Assembly (NCBI GenBank): GCA_963782965.1
Contig: CAWALV010000006.1
Span: 1,922,001 to 1,986,000, forward strand
Direction of reading: 5' to 3'
Length of the DNA: 64,000 bases
Origin: CAWALV01 sp963782965
GTDB lineage: Bacteria > Actinomycetota > Actinomycetes > Acidothermales > Acidothermaceae
Part shown: positions 43,941 through 52,545 of the stretch, piece after piece
How positions within the stretch are numbered: the first letter of the stretch is position 1
How the letters are laid out: the number at the start of each line of letters is the position of its first letter
Program-made: the position numbers and the translations under genes
Notes under the pieces: model-generated
Seen by the model: only the letters and a program-made list of their open reading frames with translations
What the model was told of the DNA's origin: nothing
Databases searched by the model: none

Positions 43941-44120
43941 TCAGCTGCCGAGGATCGCGCGACGGTTGTACGTGCCGCAGTTCGGACACATCACATGCGG
44001 CAGCTTCGGCTCGCGGCATGCGGGGTTGTTGCACCGCACAAGCGTCGGAGCGGACGCCTTCCACTGTGCGCGGCGGCTGCGCGTGTTGCTTCGGGACTGT
44101 CGGCGCTTCGGAACCGGCAC
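43941..44120 (-). CDS. rpmF: 50S ribosomal protein L32
   Basis: 59 residues from a GTG at 44120, opening 'MPVPKRRQSRSNTRSRRAQW'. Four Cys (residues 30, 35, 45 and 48 in 'RCNNPACREP' and 'VMCPNCGTYN') form the L32 zinc ribbon, so this is the Zn-binding (C+) type. L32 is part of the large subunit. It lies between DUF177 and rnc, a highly conserved arrangement. Confidence 0.95.
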   Translation of the reverse strand: MPVPKRRQSRSNTRSRRAQWKASAPTLVRCNNPACREPKLPHVMCPNCGTYNRRAILGS

Positions 44121-44204
44121 GGCGGTCTCCTGCTCTTTCCAAGATGCGGTCGGGTACTGCGGGCGAGTCGGTCGTTCCTGTCGGTCGTTCGGCCTAGCGG
44201 TGGT

Positions 44205-44780
44205 TCAACTCTCGTCACGCGTGTCGCGCAGGGCTTGGAGTGCAGCCCAGCGCGGGTCGGCGACGTCGTGCCGATGTGCGGGCCCGGCATCGGCCAGCCT
44301 GGTCCCGCATTCCGGACACAAGCCGGCGCAGCCTTCGTCGCACACCGGCGCGAGCGGCAGCGCAAGCACGACCGCATCGCGAACGAGCGGCTCGAGGTCG
44401 ATGTAGTCGTCGACCACGCGCCCGATCTCGTCCTCGTCGTCCGAGCGGACCTCGTGCCCGGGATACACGTACAGCTGTTGGAGCTCGACCTCCAAGTCGT
44501 CGGTCAGTGGCTCCAAGCAGCGGGCGCATTCCCCGGTGAGCGAGGCTCGGACAGTACCCGACACGAGAACGCCCTCGCTCACCGACTCGAGTCGCAGGTC
44601 GAAGAGGAGATCGCTACCAACGGGTACCCGAACGAGTTCGCCGGAAAGATCGGTCGGTGCCACGAGGGTGCGGGTAACCGTACGCATCGAGCCTGGCCGC
44701 CGGGGCAGTTCGCGGGTGTCGATAACGAACGGGGCTCGGGGGTCGAGATGCGTCAGGTGTACAGCTCCTTGGCGTGGCAT
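44205..44780 (-). CDS. DUF177/YceD family protein
   Basis: 191 residues. Conserved upstream of rpmF in nearly all bacteria; in plants and E. coli it is linked to 23S rRNA maturation. Blocks: 'GVLVSGTVRASLTGECARCL' and 'LYVYPGHEV', an acidic stretch around 'SDDEDEIGRVVDDYIDLEPL', then a Cys-rich 'PVCDEGCAGLCPECGTRL' that could bind zinc. The rpmF gene follows after 84 bases. Confidence 0.88.
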   Translation of the reverse strand: MPRQGAVHLTHLDPRAPFVIDTRELPRRPGSMRTVTRTLVAPTDLSGELVRVPVGSDLLFDLRLESVSEGVLVSGTVRASLTGECARCLEPLTDDLEVELQQLYVYPGHEVRSDDEDEIGRVVDDYIDLEPLVRDAVVLALPLAPVCDEGCAGLCPECGTRLADAGPAHRHDVADPRWAALQALRDTRDES

Positions 44781-44982
44781 GGGCCGTGCTTACCGGTTGA
44801 ACCGTTCGGCCGGCTTGCACCGCCCGAGGAAGATCAGACGGGTCAGGCCGGGACGAAACCGCTCCGAGGATACCTCGCAAGCCACGGCTGGTCGATTCGA
44901 GCCGCTCGGACCGCCAGCTCTTGCACGCGAGGCGCCCGGTTCACGTGCTATCGCCCGTTCGGTCCCGGTGACGGCGCCGCCG

Positions 44983-45480
44983 TCAGTCGCCCGGGAGCGG
45001 CTCGTCCTCGGTGAAATCGGCGAGTTGCTCCATCTCGTGCCGACCGTGCAGCTTCTCGCGGCCGCGCAGGACGGCCGACAGGGTCTTGTTCAGGACGATC
45101 TCGAAGTTCGCCAGCTTGGTATCGACGTAGTCGTCGACTTCCTGGCGCATCTGGCGCGCCTCCCGACCGGCTTCCTCGCGCAGCCGCTCGGCCTCGGCCG
45201 CGGCTGTGCGGTGGATCTCGGTCTCGCCGATCAACCTGGCGCGCTCGGCGTGGGCGTCTTCGATGATCCGATCGGCTTCGCGGCGGCCCTCGTCGACGAC
45301 GTCGTCGCGCTCGTGCAGCAGCGACTCCGCCCGCGCCACCTCCGCCGGGACGAGGTCGCGCAGTTCATCGAGCATGCCCAGGACCTGGGCCCGGTTGACG
45401 ATGCAGGACGCCGACATGGGCATCGAGCGCGCCGCCTCGATGTGGGCGACGATCTCGTCGAGCTTTTCCTTGAGTTCCAC
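44983..45480 (-). CDS. SepIVA-like DivIVA-related coiled-coil division protein
   Basis: 165 residues, almost all helix. The N-terminus ('LDEIVAHIEAARSMPMSASC' then 'NRAQVLGMLDELRDLVPAEV') and the C-terminus ('DDYVDTKLANFEIVLNKTL') resemble mycobacterial SepIVA (Rv2927c), which lies in the same place beside DUF177-rpmF-rnc. The central coiled-coil is much shorter than the about 245-residue SepIVA I recall. SepIVA is needed for septation and cell-envelope growth in mycobacteria; the same role here is inferred. Confidence 0.65.
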   Translation of the reverse strand: MELKEKLDEIVAHIEAARSMPMSASCIVNRAQVLGMLDELRDLVPAEVARAESLLHERDDVVDEGRREADRIIEDAHAERARLIGETEIHRTAAAEAERLREEAGREARQMRQEVDDYVDTKLANFEIVLNKTLSAVLRGREKLHGRHEMEQLADFTEDEPLPGD

Positions 45481-45500
45481 GAGTTCAGTCTCCCGATCGG

Positions 45501-45986
45501 TTACTTCGACTCCCGCGCTAGCCGCGCGTCGAGGCGGCGGGCCACGGCCTTGGGGACCAGTCCCGACACGTCACCACCGTACGTCGCAACTTCCTTGACC
45601 AGGCTCGAGGAGAGGAAACTGTAGAGCGGGTTCGTGGGCAGGAACAGCGTCTCGACACCGGCGAGGCTGTAGTTCATCTGAGCCATCTGCAGCTCATGAT
45701 CGAAGTCGCTGACCGCTCGCAGACCGCGCACGATCAAGTGGATGCCGCGCGCTCGGCAGAAGTCGACCAAGAGGCCGGACACCGGTTCGACCAACACGTT
45801 GCCGTAGACCGCCGTGGCCTCCTGCACCATCTCGATGCGCTCGTCGACGCCGAAGAGGAAACTCTTCGACTGGTTCACGCCGACGGCGATCGTCACCTCG
45901 TCGTAGAGCTTCGCGGCGCGCGAGACGATATCGAGGTGCCCGTTGGTCACCGGATCGAAAGAGCCGGAGCAGACTGCCTTGCGCAC
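45501..45986 (-). CDS. coaD: Phosphopantetheine adenylyltransferase
   Basis: 161 residues, normal size. Adds AMP to 4'-phosphopantetheine, the penultimate CoA step. 'CSGSFDPVTNGHLDIVSRAA' carries the (T/H)xGH nucleotidyl-transfer motif; 'IHLIVRGLRAVSDFDHELQM' is the second conserved block; 'FLSSSLVKEVATYGGD' is the ISSTxVR-like motif. Located 58 bases after rsmD. Confidence 0.96.
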   Translation of the reverse strand: MRKAVCSGSFDPVTNGHLDIVSRAAKLYDEVTIAVGVNQSKSFLFGVDERIEMVQEATAVYGNVLVEPVSGLLVDFCRARGIHLIVRGLRAVSDFDHELQMAQMNYSLAGVETLFLPTNPLYSFLSSSLVKEVATYGGDVSGLVPKAVARRLDARLARESK

Positions 45987-46044
45987 GCTGGTGCCTCCTC
46001 AGCCGGCGAGAACGTATCAGAGCGGAGACCGTGGTCGGCCCACC

Positions 46045-46662
46045 CTAAGGCGCATCGATCGGCCGGCCGTAGTGCAGGACGGTGTCGCCGTAGCGGCGCT
46101 CCTGCAGCGGCTCGACACCATCGGGCCAGCTCCAACTGCCGCGAACCGCGCGTTCGATGACGATGAGCCCGCCGGCGCGGACGGCGCGGCGCCGCACCAG
46201 CGCAGCCACGATGTCGGCGAGGACGGGCGCCGCCAGCGCATAGGGCGGATCGGCGAAGACGAAGTCGAAAGGCCCGACAGTCGGGCTCTCGGAGGCTCGA
46301 CCTTGACCGGGAGCGGCCGTGGCGGCGCTGTCGACGACCTGCTCGACGGGCCGGCCTACGACGGCGATCTCGGCGCCGCTACCGCCGGCGCCGAGCGCCG
46401 CGATGTTTGCCCGCAGCGTCTTGAGCGCCGCCGGCGCGGATTCGACGAAGACCACCCGGGCGGCACCGCGCGACCACGCTTCGAGCCCGACGGCACCGGA
46501 GCCGGCGAAGAGGTCGAGCACGGCTGCGCCGCCGAGCCCGCCGAGGCGCGATTCGACCGCGGAGAACAACCCCTCGCGGGTTCGGTCCGAGGTGGGCCGG
46601 GTGCCGTTGGGCGGCACCGCCAACCGCACGCCGCCCGCTGCGCCGGCAACGATCCGGGGCAC
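46045..46662 (-). CDS. rsmD: 16S rRNA (guanine-966-N2)-methyltransferase
   Basis: 205 residues from GTG 46662 ('PRIVAGAAGGVRLAVPPN'). SAM site 'VLDLFAGSGAVGLEAWSRGA' and the catalytic 'FVFADPPYALAAPVLADIV' (D-P-P-Y) identify the RsmD family. Start lies 4 bases after the recG stop, so recG-rsmD-coaD is one operon, as in many bacteria. Confidence 0.93.
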   Translation of the reverse strand: MPRIVAGAAGGVRLAVPPNGTRPTSDRTREGLFSAVESRLGGLGGAAVLDLFAGSGAVGLEAWSRGAARVVFVESAPAALKTLRANIAALGAGGSGAEIAVVGRPVEQVVDSAATAAPGQGRASESPTVGPFDFVFADPPYALAAPVLADIVAALVRRRAVRAGGLIVIERAVRGSWSWPDGVEPLQERRYGDTVLHYGRPIDAP

Positions 46663-46666
46663 CGGG

Positions 46667-48895
46667 TCACGCCTTCTCGAGGAACTGGGTCCGGGCGTCG
46701 GCCCACAGCCGGGCCACCGCCGCAGCGAGCGCGGGCTGGGCCTGCAGCGCCGGGTCGGCGGCGACAATCCTGCTCGCTTCGTCGCGAGCCTGCTCGATGA
46801 GGCGACGATCGCGGACCAACGACAGTAGGGCGAGGTCGCTACGCCCGTGCTGCTGGGTATTGAGGATCGTGCCTTCGCGCCGTTGCTCCAGGTCGAGTTC
46901 GGAAAGCCGGAAGCCATCGGAGGTGGCGGCCACCGCCTCGAGGCGGTCGCGAGCCGGCGAGCCGGGTGCAGCTTGGGTAAGGAGCAGGCAGATGCTCGCC
47001 GCCTCCCCACGGCCGACTCGGCCGCGCAACTGATGCAACTGGGACATGCCGAACCAGTCGGCGTCGACGACGACCATGGCCGTCGCGTTGGCGACGTCGA
47101 CGCCCACCTCGATCACAGTGGTCGCCACCAGCACGTCGATCTCGCCGGCGGCGAACGCCCGCATCACAGCGTCCTTGTCGTCACTGGGCATCCGCCCGTG
47201 CAGCATCTCGACGCGTAACCCGGCCAGCGGGCCGCTGACCAGCATCGGGACGACGTCGAGCACCGCTAGAGCGGCCCGGCGCGCCGGCGTCGGGCCGTCC
47301 GGCGCAGCTGCCTCGACCTCGCCGTCCGGGTCGACCGCGCTGCCGGCAGCGTCTTGCGAGGCCGACGGCTCGACGTCGTCGTCCGCCTCGTCGCCGCCGA
47401 TGCGCGGGCAGACGACGTACGCCTGGTGGCCTGCTTCGACTTCCTCTCGGACGCGCTGCCACACACGGTCCTGCCACCCCGGCTTCTCGGCGAGCGGGGC
47501 GACGAACGTCGAGACGGCCGGCCGGCCCTTCGGCACCTCGTCGAGGGTCGACACCTCGAGGTCGCCGTAGACCGTCATCGCGATCGTGCGCGGGATCGGC
47601 GTGGCCGTCATGACGAGGACGTGGGGTCGGAGCTCGTCACGCGCCTTTCCTCTCAGGGCATCGCGTTGCTCGACGCCGAAGCGGTGCTGCTCGTCGACGA
47701 CGACGAAGCCGAGATCGGCGAACTGCACGTTCTCCTGCAGCAAAGCGTGGGTGCCGATGACGATGCCCGCCTCGCCCGACGCGGCGTCGAGCAACGCCGT
47801 ACGCCGCGCGTTCTGGCTCATCGAGCCGGTGAGCAGCACGACTCTCGTCGCGTGGTCGGCGGCACCGAGCTGGCCGCCGAGCGCGAGCGGCCCGAGCATC
47901 GCCGTGATCGAGCGCAGATGCTGCTGGGCGAGTACTTCGGTGGGAGCGAGCAGCGCGCCCTGACCACCCGCGTCGACCACGGCGAGCATGGCGCGCAGGG
48001 CGACGACCGTCTTGCCCGAACCCACCTCGCCCTGCAGCAGGCGGTGCATCGGATGCGGGCGGGCGATCTCGGCTTCGATGACCTCGATGACGGCCACCTG
48101 TCCGGCGGTCAGCTCGAACGGCAGCCGCGCGTCGAACGCGTCGAGGAGACCCCCGCGGCGGCGCGGGCGCGGCGTCGCCGGCCACCCCACCGCAGCGGCC
48201 CGCCGCTGCGCCATCGCGGTCTGCAGGACGAACGCTTCCTCCCAGGCGAGCCGCTGCCGGGCGCGGGACTGGTCCTCGAGCGACACCGGCCGGTGCATGC
48301 CTTCGAACGCCTCGCGGAGCCCGATGAGGCCGTGCCGCTGCCGGACGTCGTCCGGCAACGGATCGTCGGGTAGGTCAGCGGCGTCGAGGGCGAGGCACGC
48401 GGCGACCCAGATCTTTCGGCTCGACGCCTCTTTGGTCGCCGGGTAGATCGGTATGAGCGCGCCGGCGTACGCGCCGTCGGCGCCCTCGTCGTCGACGAAC
48501 TCGTACTGCGGGTGGGTGAGCTGCGGTCGGCCCCGGAACTCATCGACCTTGCCGGAGAAGAAGGCCCGGACCCCGGGAACGAACTGGTTCAGCTGCCAGG
48601 CCTTGAGGTTGAAGAACGGCAAGGTGAACGTGCGCTTTCCGTCGGTCACGACCACATCGGTCTTGCGGAGGTTTCCGCGGATCTGCCTGGTGGAGGTGCG
48701 CACCACCTCGGCGAAGACCGTCGCGTACTCACCCGCCGCGAGGTGGCCCAGGTCGGTCAGCTCGCCGCGCTGCTGGTACCGGCGGGGGTAGTAGTGCAGC
48801 AGGTCGCCGACGGTCTCCAGCCCGAGGTGGTTGGTCAACGCGGTCGCGGTCCGCCCTCCGACGACGCCGCGCAGCGACGAATCGAGCGTCGCCAT
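46667..48895 (-). CDS. recG: ATP-dependent DNA helicase RecG
   Basis: 742 residues. Remodels stalled replication forks and Holliday junctions. The wedge/OB domain begins 'GLETVGDLLHYYPRRYQQRG'; helicase motifs include 'RLLQGEVGSGKTVVALRAML' (I), 'VVDEQHRFGVEQRDAL' (II), 'LVMTATPIPRTIAMTVYGDL' (III) and 'QLHQLRGRVGRGEAASICLL' (VI). The C-terminus is intact. A Pro/Asp-rich insertion near 'DDDVEPSASQDAAGSAVD' is of the kind common in high-GC homologues. Starts right after the DAK2 gene stop. Confidence 0.95.
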   Translation of the reverse strand: MATLDSSLRGVVGGRTATALTNHLGLETVGDLLHYYPRRYQQRGELTDLGHLAAGEYATVFAEVVRTSTRQIRGNLRKTDVVVTDGKRTFTLPFFNLKAWQLNQFVPGVRAFFSGKVDEFRGRPQLTHPQYEFVDDEGADGAYAGALIPIYPATKEASSRKIWVAACLALDAADLPDDPLPDDVRQRHGLIGLREAFEGMHRPVSLEDQSRARQRLAWEEAFVLQTAMAQRRAAAVGWPATPRPRRRGGLLDAFDARLPFELTAGQVAVIEVIEAEIARPHPMHRLLQGEVGSGKTVVALRAMLAVVDAGGQGALLAPTEVLAQQHLRSITAMLGPLALGGQLGAADHATRVVLLTGSMSQNARRTALLDAASGEAGIVIGTHALLQENVQFADLGFVVVDEQHRFGVEQRDALRGKARDELRPHVLVMTATPIPRTIAMTVYGDLEVSTLDEVPKGRPAVSTFVAPLAEKPGWQDRVWQRVREEVEAGHQAYVVCPRIGGDEADDDVEPSASQDAAGSAVDPDGEVEAAAPDGPTPARRAALAVLDVVPMLVSGPLAGLRVEMLHGRMPSDDKDAVMRAFAAGEIDVLVATTVIEVGVDVANATAMVVVDADWFGMSQLHQLRGRVGRGEAASICLLLTQAAPGSPARDRLEAVAATSDGFRLSELDLEQRREGTILNTQQHGRSDLALLSLVRDRRLIEQARDEASRIVAADPALQAQPALAAAVARLWADARTQFLEKA

Positions 48896-50464
48896 CTACT
48901 CCACCCCGAGCCAGACGGCCTCGCCGATGTCGGCGGCGACGGTCGCGACCTCGACACCGGGGTGCGAGGCCCGCACCGATTCGGCCACCCGCGGCGCGAG
49001 GTCGCCGGCCGCTACGACGGTCACCAACTCGGCGGTCGCCGTCAGCATCTCGCGCAACAACCGGACGGCGAGGGCGAGCGCGTCGTCGCCCGTTACGTCG
49101 TTGAACGCCGGCTCGCCATCGATGAGACCGACCAATGCCGGACCCTCGCGGTGGACCTCGGCGCAGCGCACGGCGGATACCGCGGCCGCCATCGCGCGAG
49201 CCTCGTCGGCGAGCGGTCGGGCCGCGTCGTGGACGGCGAGAGCCGCGAAGAGCTGCACCGGCGAGCGTGCGGGCACGATCTCGACCTGATGCCGACCGCG
49301 CAGTGAACCAGCGGCGGCCTCGACCGCGGCAAGCAGGTCGGGCGCCGAGAACGTGAGCACGGTCGCCTCCGCGGCGTCGGCGCGTCGCAGCGCGGCGGTC
49401 AAGGCGACAGCCGACGGCACGACCTGGGCCCCGGCTGCGGCCAGCCAACCGGCCAGCGCACTCGCCGGCGAGCCGGTGGGGACGACGACGACCAGCGCCC
49501 GGGCGCCGGCAGCCGCAGCCGCTCGATCGTTCGGCGCCGAATCCCTGCCCGGATGTGCGATCCGGTGGATGCGGATTTCGTGCGGATGGCCGACCCCGAG
49601 ACCGGATCGGACGGCGGCGCCCGCGTCACCGGTGTGCACGTGCACGTTCCACAACCCGTCGCCCCCGGAGACGACGACGTCGTCGCCGATGGCATCGAGC
49701 GCGCCGCGGAGATCGGGGATGCGCTCGTCGCGCGCGTCGATCAGGTACATGACCTCGTAGCCGGGGCTCGGCTCGGCCGCCGCCGTGTCGACCGGCTCGA
49801 GCTGGGGGTGCGCGATGTGCGGTTGCGGGCGCGATGGCGCCCGCTCCTCGACGACAGCCTGCAAGACGTCGAGCAGGACGACGATGCCCCGGCCGCCCGC
49901 ATCGACCACACCGGCCCTGGCGAGCACCTCCAGCTGACTCGGCGTCGCTTCGAGAGCCCGCCGCGCCGCCTTCACGACGGCGTCGACGACGGTCGGCAAG
50001 TCGTCGCTGCCGGTGGCTCGGCCCGCCTCGGCCGCGGCCCGGGCGACGCTGAGCATGGTGCCTTCCACCGGGTGCGCGACCGCCGCGTACGCCAGCGCGA
50101 CACCACGCTCGAGCGCGCGGGTGAGCGCGCGTCCGCGCGCGGGGACCGCAGGCTCGGCCAGCACCTCGGCGACGCCACGCAACAACTGGCTCAAGATCAC
50201 CCCTGAGCTCCCGCGGGCTCCGAGCAGCGAGCGCCGCGCCATCCGCGTCGCCGTCTCGGCGAGGTCGGACGCCGGCGCGGCCAACGGCTCGCCGTCGACC
50301 GCGCTGCCCAACGTGAGGTAGAGGTTGGTCCCCGTGTCGCCGTCGGCCACCGGGAACACGTTGAGGGAGTCGATCTCCTCGCGGGTCGCGCCGAGCGCCG
50401 CCAGGCCCCACGCGTACCAGCGCCGAACGGCCGCGGCGTCGAGCGCTTGGAGCACCGCTGACAT
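48896..50464 (-). CDS. DAK2/DegV-linked (YloV/FakA-like) kinase-domain protein
   Basis: 522 residues from ATG 50464; because AGGAGG nearly touches this ATG, the GTG three codons on (50455) may be the true start. N-terminal DAK2 (DhaL-like) domain with 'SLNVFPVADGDTGTNLYLTL' and 'LLGARGSSGVILSQLLRG'; the middle and C-terminal parts match FakA. In Firmicutes FakA phosphorylates fatty acids bound to FakB (DegV) proteins; actinomycete roles are unproven. The gene neighbours recG, as is common. Confidence 0.85.
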   Translation of the reverse strand: MSAVLQALDAAAVRRWYAWGLAALGATREEIDSLNVFPVADGDTGTNLYLTLGSAVDGEPLAAPASDLAETATRMARRSLLGARGSSGVILSQLLRGVAEVLAEPAVPARGRALTRALERGVALAYAAVAHPVEGTMLSVARAAAEAGRATGSDDLPTVVDAVVKAARRALEATPSQLEVLARAGVVDAGGRGIVVLLDVLQAVVEERAPSRPQPHIAHPQLEPVDTAAAEPSPGYEVMYLIDARDERIPDLRGALDAIGDDVVVSGGDGLWNVHVHTGDAGAAVRSGLGVGHPHEIRIHRIAHPGRDSAPNDRAAAAAGARALVVVVPTGSPASALAGWLAAAGAQVVPSAVALTAALRRADAAEATVLTFSAPDLLAAVEAAAGSLRGRHQVEIVPARSPVQLFAALAVHDAARPLADEARAMAAAVSAVRCAEVHREGPALVGLIDGEPAFNDVTGDDALALAVRLLREMLTATAELVTVVAAGDLAPRVAESVRASHPGVEVATVAADIGEAVWLGVE

Positions 50465-50677
50465 CCCTCCTGCACTCCGGTGGCACCTGAGTTGCCTCGC
50501 ATGCTGCCACGATTGAGGGACGACGCGGCGGCCGAGGGGCTCGCGCCGCCCGGCCGGTTGGCGCAACGGCCGCGCCGTCGGCTACCCTCGTCGGGACGTC
50601 GGTGTGCGCATGTCCTGTCGTGCCGGAGCCGTGCGCCCGCGTCGTCCCACCCGATCGATCATGTTGGAGTGTCTACC

Positions 50678-50866
50678 GTGGCTGCTGTCTGTGAGATCTG
50701 CGGCAAGGGCCCGGGCTTCGGCATGTCCGTCTCCCACTCACACCGCCGCACGCACCGCCGCTGGAATCCCAACATCCAAACCGTGCGCGCCCTGGTTGGC
50801 CGCGGCACCCGCCGTCGGCTCAACGTGTGCACGTCCTGCCTGAAGGCCGGCAAAGTCACGCGCTGA
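50678..50866 (+). CDS. rpmB: 50S ribosomal protein L28
   Basis: 62 residues from GTG 50678, GGAG 8 bases upstream. 'AAVCEICGKGPGFGMSVSHS' and 'HRRWNPNIQTVRALV' then 'RLNVCTSCLKAGKV': the four Cys form a zinc ribbon, so this is the C+ type. Divergent from the DAK2 gene, convergent on the GNAT gene with only a 3-base gap. Confidence 0.95.
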   Translation: MAAVCEICGKGPGFGMSVSHSHRRTHRRWNPNIQTVRALVGRGTRRRLNVCTSCLKAGKVTR

Positions 50867-50869
50867 GCG

Positions 50870-51397
50870 TCACTGGTCGAAGGTTGTGGCCGGCTCGGGT
50901 TCTTGCCCGGCGAGTGCCTTGGCGAGGTGCCGCGATCCCGGTTGGCACGCATAGTGCCCGAACGGCTCCGCGTCGCGATATCCCGCCGACTGATAGAGCG
51001 CGATGGCTTCAGGCTGAGCCACGCCCGTCTCGAGTCGAAGCGACGTCGCGCCGAGGCGGACAGCTTCCGCTTCGACCCGGACCAGTAGCTGGCGCGCGAT
51101 GCCGCGTCGGCGCGCCTGCGGGCGCACGTACATGCGCTTGAGCTCCGCGACTCCTTCCGCCACCATCCGCACTCCTGCGCAGGCGACGGGCACCCCGCCA
51201 TCGACCGACCCACCGTTCTCGCTGACGAACCCAATGATGAAGATGCCTCGAGGCGAAGAGAATTCCTCCTCCGCGACAGGCGTCTCGTCCGGGCCCCCAT
51301 AGCGTGCGACGTACTCGGCCTGCACCTCCGCGACGAGTTGCGCCGCAGCAGTCGAGCTGAACGGCACCTCGCGAAAAGTGACCGGCGCCCGGCTCAC
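50870..51397 (-). CDS. GNAT-family N-acetyltransferase
   Basis: 175 residues from GTG 51397, overlapping the thiD stop (GTGA). The acetyl-CoA loop is 'VRPQARRRGIARQLLVRVEA', and 'LGATSLRLETGVAQPEAIAL' followed by 'YQSAGYRDAEPFG' completes the GNAT core. The substrate is not predictable. An N-terminal strand 'VPFSSTAAAQLVAEVQAEYV' precedes it. Coupled translation with thiD may be incidental. Confidence 0.85.
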   Translation of the reverse strand: MSRAPVTFREVPFSSTAAAQLVAEVQAEYVARYGGPDETPVAEEEFSSPRGIFIIGFVSENGGSVDGGVPVACAGVRMVAEGVAELKRMYVRPQARRRGIARQLLVRVEAEAVRLGATSLRLETGVAQPEAIALYQSAGYRDAEPFGHYACQPGSRHLAKALAGQEPEPATTFDQ

Positions 51398-52188
51398 GGC
51401 ATGCCTCGCCACTGCCACCCGTGATCGACCGGCCCGGTGCCGTGGCCGAGCGCGAAGCCGTGCTCGATCGCACCCGTGACGTACGCCTTGGCCCGCTCGA
51501 CGGCGGCCTCCATGTCTGACCCGCGCGCGAGAAATGCCGCGATGGCGCTGGCCAGGGTGCATCCGGTGCCGTGCGTGTGGCGGGTGGCGAGGCGCGCGGC
51601 ACGGAACTCGAACTCGTTGTCGCCGTCGAAGAGCAGGTCGGTTGCGTCGCCGTCCAAGTGGCCACCTTTGATGAGCACCCAGCGCGACCCGAGGGCATGC
51701 ACGGCCTGCGCGGCGTCGGGCAGATCGGCGGCCGTTCGCACGACGACGCCGGTCAGGGCCGCGACCTCGTCGAGGTTGGGCGTCACCAGGGTCGCCAACG
51801 GCAGCAGCTCGCTCTTGATGGTCTCGAGGGTGGCCGGTTCGCTCAACCGGTCGCCGTGCGTCGACGCGCCGACCGGGTCGACGACGATTGCCGCCGAGCT
51901 GCCGGCGAGCGCGCCGGCGACCACCGAAACGATCTCGGACGACGGGAGCATGCCGGTCTTCACGGCGTCGACCCCGATGTCGGACAGCACGGCATCGAGT
52001 TGCGCCCGAACGACGTCCGCGGGCACCGGCCACCAGCCGTGCACGCCGCGTGAATCCTGTGCGGTGATCGCCGTCACAACGCTCATCCCGTGCACGCCAC
52101 ACGCGAGCATGGTCTTGAGGTCTGCCTGGATCCCGGCCCCTCCGCTGGAATCCGAACCGGCGATGGTCAAAACCCGGGGCGGCGTCAC
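51394..52188 (-). CDS. thiD: Hydroxymethylpyrimidine/phosphomethylpyrimidine kinase
   Basis: 264 residues from GTG 52188. Phosphorylates HMP and HMP-P for thiamine. 'VLTIAGSDSSGGAGIQADLK' at the start is the ThiD signature, 'VVDPVGASTHGDRL' follows, and 'HTHGTGCTLASAIAAFLARG' holds the anion hole and catalytic residue. The gene order thiD...thiL on the same strand within 3 kb fits thiamine metabolism. Confidence 0.95.
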   Translation of the reverse strand: MTPPRVLTIAGSDSSGGAGIQADLKTMLACGVHGMSVVTAITAQDSRGVHGWWPVPADVVRAQLDAVLSDIGVDAVKTGMLPSSEIVSVVAGALAGSSAAIVVDPVGASTHGDRLSEPATLETIKSELLPLATLVTPNLDEVAALTGVVVRTAADLPDAAQAVHALGSRWVLIKGGHLDGDATDLLFDGDNEFEFRAARLATRHTHGTGCTLASAIAAFLARGSDMEAAVERAKAYVTGAIEHGFALGHGTGPVDHGWQWRGMP

Positions 52189-52224
52189 GAGGGACAGTCT
52201 CTCGCGCCGAACGACTCGAGTCAG

Positions 52225-52533
52225 CTACGGCCCAGGGCGTAGGCGACGGCCGTCGAGACGGATCGTCCATGGTTCGACCACATCGAGCACGAGGTGGGAG
52301 CCGCTCCACGGATCGGCGGCGAGCGTCTCGCGCACCACGTCCGCGGAATCCGCCTCGACGGCCAGGACGACACGCACCGCGTCCGCCAGCGGCCCACCGA
52401 GGACGACGAAGTCTCGGTCGACCAGCTCGTCCATGAACGCGGCATGCGCGCGCCAGCCGGACTGCTCTTCCAGCGCACGAGTTCCATCCCACTCGGGGCC
52501 GACTCGTCGAAGCACCACGAAGAAGAACGCCAT
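52225..52533 (-). CDS. YciI-like protein
   Basis: 102 residues. Ferredoxin-like YCII fold with 'LEEQSGWRAHAAFMDELVDR' (conserved His and Asp pair), 'FVVLGGPLADAVRVVLAVEA' and a W-containing end. YciI homologues include dehydrochlorinase-like enzymes and transcription or catabolic partners; the role is unknown. It is 12 bases from the HNH gene on the same strand. Confidence 0.8.
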   Translation of the reverse strand: MAFFFVVLRRVGPEWDGTRALEEQSGWRAHAAFMDELVDRDFVVLGGPLADAVRVVLAVEADSADVVRETLAADPWSGSHLVLDVVEPWTIRLDGRRLRPGP

Positions 52534-52545
52534 ACCTGCAACCTC

